Made by a program: the position numbers and the translations under genes
The notes under the pieces: generated by a model
What the model was told of the DNA's origin: nothing
What the model saw: the letters and a program-made list of their open reading frames with translations, nothing else
The model's database searches: none
Source of the DNA: an uncultured Oscillospiraceae bacterium
GTDB lineage: Bacteria > Bacillota > Clostridia > Oscillospirales > Oscillospiraceae
Direction: 5' to 3'
Length of the DNA stretch: 49,276 nt
NCBI GenBank assembly: GCA_944385275.1
Contig: CALWWP010000041.1
Location: forward strand, 1-49,276
Part shown: positions 43,096 to 49,194 of the stretch, piece after piece
Layout: every line of letters begins with the position of its first letter
How positions within the stretch are numbered: the stretch's first letter is position 1

Positions 43096-43545
43096 ATGAA
43101 TTTAACTCCAAAAGAACAGGATCTTCTGCAAAGCATGCTCGCCCAGGAGCAGGTGTGCGCAGAAAAATATGAAAAATACTCCAATTCAGCCTGTGACGTA
43201 CAGCTTCAGAATCTTTTTTCCGGAATAGGACAGGCGGAAAGGCAGCACATCGACACCATCAATCAGCTGCTGTCCGGGACTATACCTCAGGCCGGCAATG
43301 GAGGAAGCGCTCTTCCAACCCCCTCCAACCCATCCAGCTGTGCCGCCGGAGACCGGCAAAAAGACCAGTTCCTGTGCTCTGATTCTTTGGCAATGGAAAA
43401 GCATGTTTCGTCCGAATACAACAGCGGAATATTTGCCTTTGCCGATACTGGAGTGCGCAGCGTTTTAAACCATATTCAAAAAGAGGAGCAGGAACACGGC
43501 GAAAAACTCAGCGCATACATGAGACTAAACGGAATGTCCTGCTGA
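43096..43545 (+). CDS. CotF-like spore coat / ferritin-like protein
   Basis: The 149-residue protein has two helical segments joined by a Gly/Ser/Pro-rich linker (about 70-95). The first (LTPKEQDLLQSMLAQEQVCAEKY) and second (SLAMEKHVSSEYNSGIFAFAD, then LNHIQKEEQEHGEKLSAYMRLNGM) parts match the coat protein F family (PF07875), a ferritin-like four-helix fold. ATG 43096 has GAGGTGA upstream; an in-frame ATG at 43045 would lie upstream of the promoter. Its SigF/SigG promoter implies forespore expression. It is followed by a terminator. Confidence 0.8.
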   Translation: MNLTPKEQDLLQSMLAQEQVCAEKYEKYSNSACDVQLQNLFSGIGQAERQHIDTINQLLSGTIPQAGNGGSALPTPSNPSSCAAGDRQKDQFLCSDSLAMEKHVSSEYNSGIFAFADTGVRSVLNHIQKEEQEHGEKLSAYMRLNGMSC

Positions 43546-43565
43546 CCTCCTAAATATTTTACCAT

Positions 43566-43620
43566 AAAAAAGGACAGCGATATCGACGCCCGCCGCATCG
43601 ATTCCGCTGTCTTTTTTTTG
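43566..43620 (+). terminator. Terminator of the CotF-like gene
   Basis: A-rich GGACAGCG (43572-43579) pairs with CGCTGTC (43605-43611), with an inner ATCGA/TCGAT pairing, followed by T8. Confidence 0.88.
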
Positions 43621-43919
43621 CAAGACGGCTTTGCCATGGCTGAATCATTTTCAGTCTGCTGATATGCTTAATTAAACAAAATTTATTAGATGAAATAAAA
43701 CAATTACAAATGCGACAATAAACGATTAACTGCCAAAAACTGCACTAAAAAGCCTTTTCCATTCCAAAAACTTTCTATTTAAGTAACATCGGTCCATGTC
43801 AAAAATTTTATCTTGTTGAAATAGCACTAGACTTTGAGACTAACTCTCTTTAGCTTCACTGAAGCACTCATTAGTGTTCATCACCAAAACCTTCGGCCGG
43901 GATTTAAATCAAAAAGTTA
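43621..43919. other. AT-rich intergenic stretch, no gene seen
   Basis: No convincing ORF with SD is present on either strand. Small local hairpins occur (for example GCTTC-ACT-GAAGC near 43853-43865 and GATTTAAATC at 43901-43910) but I see no larger structure. Confidence 0.5.
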
Positions 43920-43950
43920 TTTACAAGATGTGTAGGCTGAGGTATATACT
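43920..43950 (+). promoter_or_regulatory. Promoter of orphan transcript
   Basis: TTTACA (43920-43925) is 17 nt from TATATA (43943-43948), or 19 nt from TATACT (43945-43950). It points at the GC-rich hairpin and terminator that follow. Confidence 0.55.
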
Positions 43951-43953
43951 TAC

Positions 43954-44046
43954 TGCGGGCAATGAGGTCCTCCCGCGGGCAACCTAAACCGCTTTTAAGC
44001 TGATGACTTCTGCGATCACATATTCGCAGAAGTCATCGGCTTTTTT
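43954..44046 (+). ncRNA. Candidate small RNA with own promoter and terminator
   Basis: The roughly 93-nt unit begins with a GC-rich hairpin (GCGGG 43955-43959 with CCCGC 43972-43976), contains two copies of GCGGGCAA (43955 and 43975), and ends in a 17-bp terminator stem (43999-44015 with 44024-44040) followed by T6. No ORF with SD occurs inside. The class is unknown: I considered 6S and SRP RNA but could not match either. It lies just outside the integrative element. Confidence 0.5.
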
Positions 44047-44156
44047 GCGTACAAAGGACGAAAATTCATGTTACATTAGTTTCTTCTTATCGGGCTGTCA
44101 ACGGCGGACACAGCCCGTTCGTCTTGACCATTGACTAACTCGACTAGCTTTGCTAT

Positions 44157-44357
44157 TTATTTTGCATTTTCCTTTTCTTGCTTTAATCTTTTTTTGACTT
44201 CTTCAACAGTTTCTCCGTCCTTGGTTAAATATCGATCAATAAAAGCGTCCTCGATTTTGGTATATCCGCCAACAACCGTATCTTCAATTTTTTGATAGGT
44301 TCCGATGACCTTTTCTGCGATTTTCTCATTAGTTTTTACAAGTTTAGATTTTGCCAT
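44157..44357 (-). CDS. Small conserved element protein with repeated YxKIED motif
   Basis: The 66-residue charged protein contains two similar segments, GTYQKIEDTVVG and GGYTKIEDAFID (about 19-41), then the acidic/basic tail GETVEEVKKRLKQEKE. Similar short proteins occur in Clostridia but I know no function. ATG 44357 has GGAA about 9-12 nt upstream, and it overlaps the next gene by 14 bp. It is the last gene of the leftward element operon. Confidence 0.6.
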   Translation of the reverse strand: MAKSKLVKTNEKIAEKVIGTYQKIEDTVVGGYTKIEDAFIDRYLTKDGETVEEVKKRLKQEKENAK

Positions 44358-44565
44358 TGTTTAAGTTCCTTTCTTTTTTGATTTTGTCATCATATGCCTT
44401 TCTCCCTTGCTCGCAGCTGCCGGTAAGTATATGATGCCATTCAAAAAAGTCCATATTTGGATATGCTTTATTTTTTGAATGAGCGTCTACAAAAGCTGCA
44501 ATTCGTTCTTCTTCCGGCATATCTTCAAATAATTTGTCATTCAATGCTGAAATGGCTTTCCGCAA
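44344..44565 (-). CDS. Element protein with LTGSCEQGR motif, start uncertain
   Basis: The listed frame from TTG 44565 encodes 73 residues, with FFEWHHILTGSCEQGRKAYDDK near 40-61, which resembles the end of hypothetical proteins in clostridial mobile elements. The frame is open upstream: codons before the TTG read DNIFAHGET, and HGETLRKAISAL looks like a natural domain start. The true start may therefore lie in or before the GATAGA-type hexamer repeat (44589-44623), but no ATG/GTG/TTG with a good SD is visible there. Function unknown. Confidence 0.55.
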   Translation of the reverse strand: MRKAISALNDKLFEDMPEEERIAAFVDAHSKNKAYPNMDFFEWHHILTGSCEQGRKAYDDKIKKERNLNNGKI

Positions 44566-44588
44566 TGTTTCACCATGTGCGAATATGT

Positions 44589-44623
44589 TATCTCTATCTC
44601 TATCTCTAATATCTATATCTATA
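44589..44623 (-). repeat. Hexanucleotide simple repeat
   Basis: On the + strand TATCTC is repeated three times (44589-44606), followed by the related TAATATC-TATATC-TATA. On the coding strand this gives alternating Arg-Asp and Ile-Asp codons between two leftward element genes. Being 6 nt, changes in copy number would keep frame. Confidence 0.8.
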
Positions 44624-44813
44624 GCGTTTCCTTGTCCATGTCGGGGAAAAACTGACGCTGGAGAATATTTGCCTCAGATAAAGTAAAATCAGTATCTCCA
44701 ACGAGTTTGGAGTAAAGCGTCCTTGGGGAAATTCCAAGCGCTTTTGCAACATCGCCTTTCTTTATCGACTTTTTCGCCAGCCCCCCAATCAATTCAGGGT
44801 AGATCACTCTCAT
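44619..44813 (-). CDS. Small Cro/XRE-like helix-turn-helix protein
   Basis: The 64-residue protein is essentially one helix-turn-helix: KKGDVAKALGISPRTLYSKLVGDTDFTLSEAN near 18-49. ATG 44813 has SD GAGGTGATG 5 nt upstream and overlaps the preceding gene's stop by 4 bp. It resembles phage Cro-type or ICE regulators and lies on the opposite strand to the main repressor, as expected for the antagonistic regulator of a genetic switch. Confidence 0.75.
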   Translation of the reverse strand: MRVIYPELIGGLAKKSIKKGDVAKALGISPRTLYSKLVGDTDFTLSEANILQRQFFPDMDKETL

Positions 44814-45001
44814 ATATACATCACCTCACTTTCCACCTTGCGCGGTGGTTTCTGTAAAGAACACCGGAACGCCGAAATCAAGCGGTTCCTGTTCACGAGC
44901 GTTGCCGTTCCGGTCATTGTTTCCTCTCTGACTACGCTTGTTTCACTCTGGATAATTGTCCGGCGGTTAAATCGCTCGATTTTTCGGTCGAGATCGTCCA
45001 T
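44810..45001 (-). CDS. Small basic protein, first gene of leftward element operon
   Basis: The 63-residue frame MDDLDRKIERFNRRTII... has no recognisable family. Support comes from context: ATG 45001 has SD GGAGG 8 nt upstream, a perfect SigA promoter lies at 45203-45175, and the stop overlaps the HTH gene (ATGA). It is Arg-rich with a possible N-terminal coiled coil. Moderate confidence that it is translated. Confidence 0.5.
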   Translation of the reverse strand: MDDLDRKIERFNRRTIIQSETSVVREETMTGTATLVNRNRLISAFRCSLQKPPRKVESEVMYI

Positions 45002-45092
45002 CCTTTTCACCTCCCTTCCTTGTTTTCTTGTCTAATTCTTACCGCCCCCTTTTAGTTAAGAATACGAAAGTTATCTTTTTGATATAGAAGTG

Positions 45093-45121
45093 TTGACTTA
45101 GGTTATCTTCCGTGATACTAT
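45093..45121 (+). promoter_or_regulatory. Rightward promoter candidate for the repressor
   Basis: TTGACT (45093-45098) and TACTAT (45116-45121) are 17 nt apart and face the repressor gene, giving a leader of about 130 nt that crosses the operators. Confidence 0.55.
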
Positions 45122-45156
45122 TTTGTTACCGACAAGATAGAATAGGAAGATGACTT

Positions 45157-45260
45157 AAGTTGCTTTATGAGCATATTATACGATAACTATGGTTGCCTGT
45201 CAATGTCAAAAAGCAACTTTAGTAGCTTTCTGCGTTTTCACTAAAATGGGAGGTTGCTTT
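45157..45260. promoter_or_regulatory. Repeated operators of the element switch
   Basis: AAGTTGCTTT (45157-45166) and its exact inverse AAAGCAACTT (45210-45219) flank the leftward promoter: one near its start site, one directly upstream of its -35. A third partial copy, GGTTGCTTTT (45252-45260 region), overlaps the SD-to-start interval of the repressor. The likely reader is the repressor at 45263. Confidence 0.65.
45175..45203 (-). promoter_or_regulatory. Leftward element promoter, perfect SigA consensus
   Basis: On the minus strand TTGACA (45203-45198) and TATAAT (45180-45175) are 17 nt apart. A second TTGACA overlaps just upstream. It drives the genes 45001 to 44157. Confidence 0.9.
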
Positions 45261-45262
45261 TC

Positions 45263-45622
45263 GTGTTTTTTGCTACATTTGAGGCTCTGTGTAAGCAGAA
45301 AGGGGTTTCTAAACAAAAGGCCTGTCTGGATTGCGGGCTAAGTAGAACGGCATGGAACAAGTGGAAGGCCGGGGCTGTTCCAAACGGAGAAGCTTTGCAA
45401 ACTTTTGCTGATTATTTCGGCGTAACCACCGACTACCTTCTGACTGGAGAAGAAATAAAAAAAGCGCCCACCCTTACGGATGAGCGCCAAGTCAGCGACG
45501 AAGATATTAAGTTTGCCCTGTTTGGGGGTGACGGCGAGATTACCGATGCCATGTATGATGAAGTTAAACGCTTTGCTAAAATGGTGAAGCTGAGAGAAGA
45601 AGCGGAAAGAGAGAAAAAATAA
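45263..45622 (+). CDS. XRE/C1-type repressor
   Basis: The 119-residue protein has an N-terminal helix-turn-helix: LCKQKGVSKQKACLDCGLSRTAWNKWKAG near 9-37, with GEALQTFADYFGVTTDYLLTGE near 42-63 closing the five-helix domain. A charged C-terminal tail may mediate dimerisation or be the target of the adjacent peptidase. The start is GTG 45263 with GGGAGG 9 nt upstream, preferred over TTG 45254. The stop overlaps the peptidase ATG (TAATG). Confidence 0.88.
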   Translation: MFFATFEALCKQKGVSKQKACLDCGLSRTAWNKWKAGAVPNGEALQTFADYFGVTTDYLLTGEEIKKAPTLTDERQVSDEDIKFALFGGDGEITDAMYDEVKRFAKMVKLREEAEREKK

Positions 45623-46046
45623 TGGAAACCATTGATCTTTTTTCGAGGCGCAAGACTCCAATGTTTCAATAATATATCTGAGCATACCGGAAACTGGTTC
45701 TATGTGCGTCCAGACCGACCACCAATGTTATATTGGAATTGATTGCGATGTTTTAGAAAAAGAAGCAGACAAACGTGTGCGTTTAGCCCATGAGCTGGGT
45801 CATTGCAAAACCGGAGCTTTCTACAATCGCTGGGCAGCACATGACATTCGCCAAAAGCACGAGCACCGAGCAGATAAATGGGCAATCGAAACATTGATAC
45901 CGATAAACGATTTATACGAGGCTGTAGCAGAAGGGCATACAGAGTTATGGGATCTTGCAGAGCAGTTTAATGTCACAGAGACTTTTATGAGGAAGGCTGT
46001 ATGTTGGTATAACTATGGAAACTTAGCGACCGAATTATATTTCTAA
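45622..46046 (+). pseudogene. immA: ImmA/IrrE metallopeptidase, N-terminus frameshifted
   Basis: ImmA proteins cleave the neighbouring repressor to induce the element. From 45702 the frame shows the zinc motif RLAHELGHCKTG and the following ENRAD-like HEHRADKWAIETLI. ATG 45622, sharing a base with the repressor stop, starts METIDLF but hits a stop after 16 codons. In the other frame, EAQDSN...LSIPETGSMCVQ leads smoothly into the protein. The two frames meet at T6 (45638-45643), where T7 would restore a full-length protein of about 141 residues. Real decay or a homopolymer error. Confidence 0.8.
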
Positions 46047-46151
46047 CATTTTGCCTATTTATATCAGGTAGAGGCCGAAATGATGGCATGATAATAATTT
46101 GTGATCCAACCGCCGGGGGCGGAATAAATAAAACAAGGGGAGAAAAGAAAT

Positions 46152-47024
46152 ATGGGAAAAGATGAATATAATTTTGTGCAAGCGACACCAACAAAGAAGA
46201 AAAAGAAGCATACGGTGCTGGCAGCTTTAGTTGCTTTGTTTATAATTGTTGGAATATTGTCTGCTGTTCTTCCAACATCAAATGATTCAACAGAAGAAGA
46301 TGTTCCAATTACCAAGGTTTTTGACGCTACTGTATTTCTTATAACAGAAAATGACGGAACAGTACGTCCTATGACCGAAGCAGAAGTAATTGCGGAGCTT
46401 GGGGAGCCGGAAAGTACAGAAGACTGGAATTATTCTTATGGAGCCACTGAGTATCCTGTCAGAACGTTGTACTATCAAGGCGGGAATTATGCTTATGAGT
46501 TTTATAATGATCAGCTAGCTAGAATTCAAATATACGTCCCTACTCCGTTCACTGACAAAGATGATATCCCAGCGATGTATAATTTAAGCAATGGGTCTGT
46601 CACAGTTGATAACTCTGCTACTTACAGAGTTGAAAATTGTGGTGTGCACGATCTTTGGTGCACACTTGGAAGCGAAGGCAAAACTATTGACATTGCTTAT
46701 ATATCTTATACTAATTTTTTTGACAATCCTTACGACCCAGTTATGGAGGGAGACGGAGAGCGCCTTCCCGATCTTCAAATACTGGACTATGATTCCATTT
46801 CAGATGGCTATCTGCGCTATGTAACAGGGCATATCGTCAACAACACATCCAAAACATATTCTTATGTCCAAGTCAGCATCGGATTATATAATGGCGAAAC
46901 TTTGGTTGGGTCTACTTTAGATAATGTCAATTATCTAGCAGCTGGAGGAGTATGGGAATTCAAGGCCTTAATTACTTCCGATAATGCAACGCAATATAAA
47001 ATCGAAGATGTTACAGGATGGTAA
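46152..47024 (+). CDS. Membrane-anchored protein with C-terminal FxLYD-type domain
   Basis: The 290-residue protein has a Lys-rich N-terminus, one transmembrane anchor near 20-42 (TVLAALVALFIIVGILSAVL), an extracytoplasmic middle part with a SmpA/BamE-like turn (MTEAEVIAELGEPES near 75-89), and a C-terminal beta domain with VTGHIVNNTSKTYSYVQVSIGLYN...LVGST near 228-258, resembling FxLYD/SLAP-type domains. SD AGGGGAG precedes ATG 46152. It is cargo of the element; function unknown. Confidence 0.75.
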   Translation: MGKDEYNFVQATPTKKKKKHTVLAALVALFIIVGILSAVLPTSNDSTEEDVPITKVFDATVFLITENDGTVRPMTEAEVIAELGEPESTEDWNYSYGATEYPVRTLYYQGGNYAYEFYNDQLARIQIYVPTPFTDKDDIPAMYNLSNGSVTVDNSATYRVENCGVHDLWCTLGSEGKTIDIAYISYTNFFDNPYDPVMEGDGERLPDLQILDYDSISDGYLRYVTGHIVNNTSKTYSYVQVSIGLYNGETLVGSTLDNVNYLAAGGVWEFKALITSDNATQYKIEDVTGW

Positions 47025-47048
47025 AAAATTAAATTGGAGGAATCAACT

Positions 47049-47423
47049 ATGATTGACTTTAAAAATGCGTCCTTTTTAAAACTAAAACCTGTCCCGGATC
47101 AGAATTTTTTGCCAATGGTGCAAGGTATGTTTACTTCCGGGGAAGAAGTAATCCAGTCCTTTCAATCTATTCGAGACGGTATTGTATTTACTACAAAACG
47201 AATTATTGCGATTAATGTGCAGGGACTCACTGGCAAGAAAAAAGACTTTTCTTGCCTTCCGTATAGTAAAATTCAGGCCTTTTCTGTAGAAACTGCCGGG
47301 GTGCTTGATCTTGATAGTGAGCTTGAACTCTGGTTTTCAGGTCTTGGAAAAGTAAAATTCGAATTTACTTCAAATTGCAATGTTCAGGAAATTTGCAGAA
47401 TGATAAGCGACAGGGTATTATAA
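47049..47423 (+). CDS. Bacterial PH-domain protein
   Basis: The 124-residue protein resembles the bacterial pleckstrin-homology family (YvbH-type, PF08000): GMFTSGEEVIQSFQSIRDGIVFTTKRIIAINVQG near 27-60, and then KKDFSCLPYSKIQAFSVETAG near 65-85. ATG 47049 has GGAGG 8 nt upstream and lies 24 nt after the FxLYD-type gene, so the two form a cargo pair. The molecular role is unknown. Confidence 0.75.
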   Translation: MIDFKNASFLKLKPVPDQNFLPMVQGMFTSGEEVIQSFQSIRDGIVFTTKRIIAINVQGLTGKKKDFSCLPYSKIQAFSVETAGVLDLDSELELWFSGLGKVKFEFTSNCNVQEICRMISDRVL

Positions 47424-47480
47424 TCTAGTTCCCACTCATGCCAATAAATTGTATCATATGATATACGCCTAAAATCGGCA

Positions 47481-47517
47481 AAAAATAACCGCCCCGGTGC
47501 GGCCACACCGAAGCGGT
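47481..47517 (-). terminator. Leftward hairpin upstream of integrase
   Basis: ACCGC (47488-47492) pairs with GCGGT (47513-47517), with inner CGGTG/CACCG. Reading leftward it is followed by TTATTTTTTG, so it would stop leftward transcription coming from the integrase side. Confidence 0.55.
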
Positions 47518-47622
47518 AACGAATATCACTGGGGCAAGGCCCGCAATGAAACTTGTATGTATTATTGTATCACTTGCCCTTGTAAAAGTCTACTCATTTT
47601 TAAGAAAGGACAAGTGTTTTTT

Positions 47623-48635
47623 ATGCGCGCACCTAACGGCTTTGGGACTGTAGCTCGATTATCAGGAAATAGGCGAAAACCATTTATAATAAAAAAAGTT
47701 GTTGGTTGGAATGACAAAGGGTATCCAATTTATGAGATTATAGGTTATGCAACTACACGCGAAGAAGGCTTAATGATTCTAGCGGAATACAATCGTAATC
47801 CGTGGGATGTTGACCGGGCCAAAATCACAATGAAAGAACTGTTTGAACTCTGGAAAGAAAAAAGGCCCCCAAGCTGGGGGAATCTAACCGTTTATCCATG
47901 TATTCGGCGTTTAAGCATTGTTCAGAATTGTGGGAAAAACCTTATAAGCAAATTCGATCCTACCAAATGCAAGAAACTATTGATGGGTGTGGGAAGGGAT
48001 ACAGCACCCAAGCGGCAATCAAAAACCTTTGGGGCCACCTTGACCGGTTTGCTTTGGAAATGGACATAATCAACAGGTGCTTTTCCAATCTTCTTACTTC
48101 TGATCCAATTCCCCCTACCAATCGACTTCCATTTAGTGAAAGTGAAATCAAAAAACTTTGGGGACATCAACAAAAACCATGGGTTGATACTGCTTTAATT
48201 CTGATATATTCCGGATGGCGGATCAGTGAACTTTTGAATTTAAAGCCCGAAGATATTGACCTTCAAGCTGGGACGATGAAAGGCGGCGTTAAAACTAAAG
48301 CTGGTAAAAATCGGATAGTGCCAATTCACTCTAAGATCAGGCCATTTGTGGAAGCCCGTCTGACCCAAGGCGGCCCTTGTTTGATCAGCTATAACGGAAA
48401 GGCCTGTTATCCAGCTCAATATCGTAGCTTTTGGGCAGATATTATGAAAGATCTTGGGATGCACCACACACCTCACGAATGCCGTCACACATTTGAAACT
48501 AGGTTAGACAGTGCCGGGGCTAACCGCAGGTGTATTGATCTTCTAATGGGCCATGTGTCTAAGGACACAGGAAACCGCATCTATAATCATAAGACTTTGG
48601 ACGAATTGAAAGCCGCTATAGAACTTATTAAATAA
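47623..48635 (+). pseudogene. int: Tyrosine recombinase (integrase), one-base frameshift
   Basis: The N-terminal part from ATG 47623 (MRAPNGFGTVARLSGNRRKP) runs through an arm-binding-like segment to ELFELWKEK, then leaves the frame. The downstream frame gives AFKHCSELWEKPY (core-binding) and a complete catalytic domain: Arg in YSGWRISELL, HECRHTFETRL (His-x-x-Arg), His in LMGHVSKDTG and the nucleophile Tyr in NRIYNHKTL. The break is at A6 (47858-47863); A7 would join them as KEKKAPKLGESNRL, as expected for the family. AAAGGA lies 11-12 nt before ATG. It is the right-end gene of the element. Confidence 0.88.
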
Positions 48636-48674
48636 GTTTTAACTTATTGAACATTACAGGTCAATAAACGCTGA

Positions 48675-48694
48675 ACTAGTAACGCACTAGTAAC
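48675..48694 (+). repeat. Direct repeat ACTAGTAAC downstream of integrase
   Basis: ACTAGTAAC occurs at 48675-48683 and 48686-48694, separated by GC, 40 nt after the integrase stop. Position and spacing recall arm-type integrase-binding sites. An inverted repeat TCAATG...CATTGA follows (48698-48716). Confidence 0.45.
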
Positions 48695-48829
48695 AAATCA
48701 ATGTAAAATGCATTGAAATTCCTAGATTTTTTAACAAATAAATTTTATTAAAAAATAAAAACGAAGGGCCTGAGCAGCCCAATCAGCTGCTTTACACTCC
48801 GTTATAGCATCTATTCCATATTTCGCGAA

Positions 48830-48863
48830 AAACCTCCCTTGCCCCAGAAGGCAAAAGAGGTTT
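48830..48863 (+). terminator. Hairpin downstream of the element
   Basis: AAACCTC (48830-48836) pairs with GAGGTTT (48857-48863), with inner TTGCC/GGCAA, followed by CTTTCGT. The tail is weak, so this is only a possible terminator. Confidence 0.4.
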
Positions 48864-48894
48864 CTTTCGTGTAAAATGACCCTAATTGTGATAC

Positions 48895-48929
48895 AAATGA
48901 ACCCCTTTTGGGCGTCGGGGGGTTCATTT
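48895..48929 (+). terminator. G/C-rich hairpin near the right edge
   Basis: AAATGAACCCC (48895-48905) pairs with GGGGTTCATTT (48919-48929), followed by TGCTT. A further direct copy GGGGGTTCA lies just beyond at about 48939-48947. Confidence 0.5.
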
Positions 48930-48932
48930 TGC

Positions 48933-49109
48933 TTAAAGGGGGTTCACAGAAAAAGGCGTTGCTTGTGACAGAATACACCGACTGCAGTGCTTAAAGCATA
49001 CAATTTGCCGCAACACCTTTTTCCGGTTTTCAGGCTGCCAGATTTTCTTCTTCCCGTCCTTAATCTGGGCGGTCACTTCCTCGCGGATTTTCTCTCTCGG
49101 TTTCGTCAT
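48933..49109 (-). CDS. Doubtful small basic protein
   Basis: The 58-residue frame MTKPREKIREEVTAQIKDGKKK... is Lys/Arg-rich with a CSRC segment near 43-46. AAAGGGG lies about 10 nt before ATG 49109; an earlier in-frame ATG (49139) directly follows a terminator T-run. I recognise no family, and there is no visible promoter, so it could be a remnant of a mobile-element gene. Confidence 0.3.
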   Translation of the reverse strand: MTKPREKIREEVTAQIKDGKKKIWQPENRKKVLRQIVCFKHCSRCILSQATPFSVNPL

Positions 49110-49137
49110 GGATGGTCGCCCCTTTCTGCCTGTCGGC

Positions 49138-49173
49138 ATAGAAAAAGGGCAGCCGATTTTCTCGGCTGCCCTT
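49138..49173 (-). terminator. Terminator of the partial leftward gene
   Basis: Reading leftward, AAGGGCAGCCGA (49173-49162) pairs with TCGGCTGCCCTT (49156-49145), followed by TTTC. It lies 22 nt after the stop codon of the gene entering from the right edge. Confidence 0.88.
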
Positions 49174-49194
49174 CAGCTGTTAATGTTTTGAAAC

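Larger units (their letters stand above)
44150..48700. mobile_element. Small integrative element (repressor switch, ImmA, cargo, tyrosine integrase)
   Basis: The stretch has leftward phage-like small genes (44157-45001), a divergent promoter region with repeated operators, a Cro/C1-type repressor, an ImmA/IrrE peptidase, two cargo genes and a tyrosine recombinase at the right end. No replication, packaging, capsid or conjugation genes are present, so it is either a minimal satellite-like element or a remnant. Its genes look more AT-rich than the neighbouring operons. I found no clear flanking att repeat, so both boundaries are estimates. Confidence 0.75.

Noticed and set aside
43800..44046. 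6S RNA or SRP RNA
   Set aside because: Length would fit 6S, but the 5' and 3' halves do not form a long rod, and the SRP core motif is absent. Kept only as an unclassified small RNA.
44046..48720. Direct-repeat att site of the integrative element
   Set aside because: I compared both flanks by eye and found only AT-rich or 7-nt chance matches (for example GCACTAG), none convincing.
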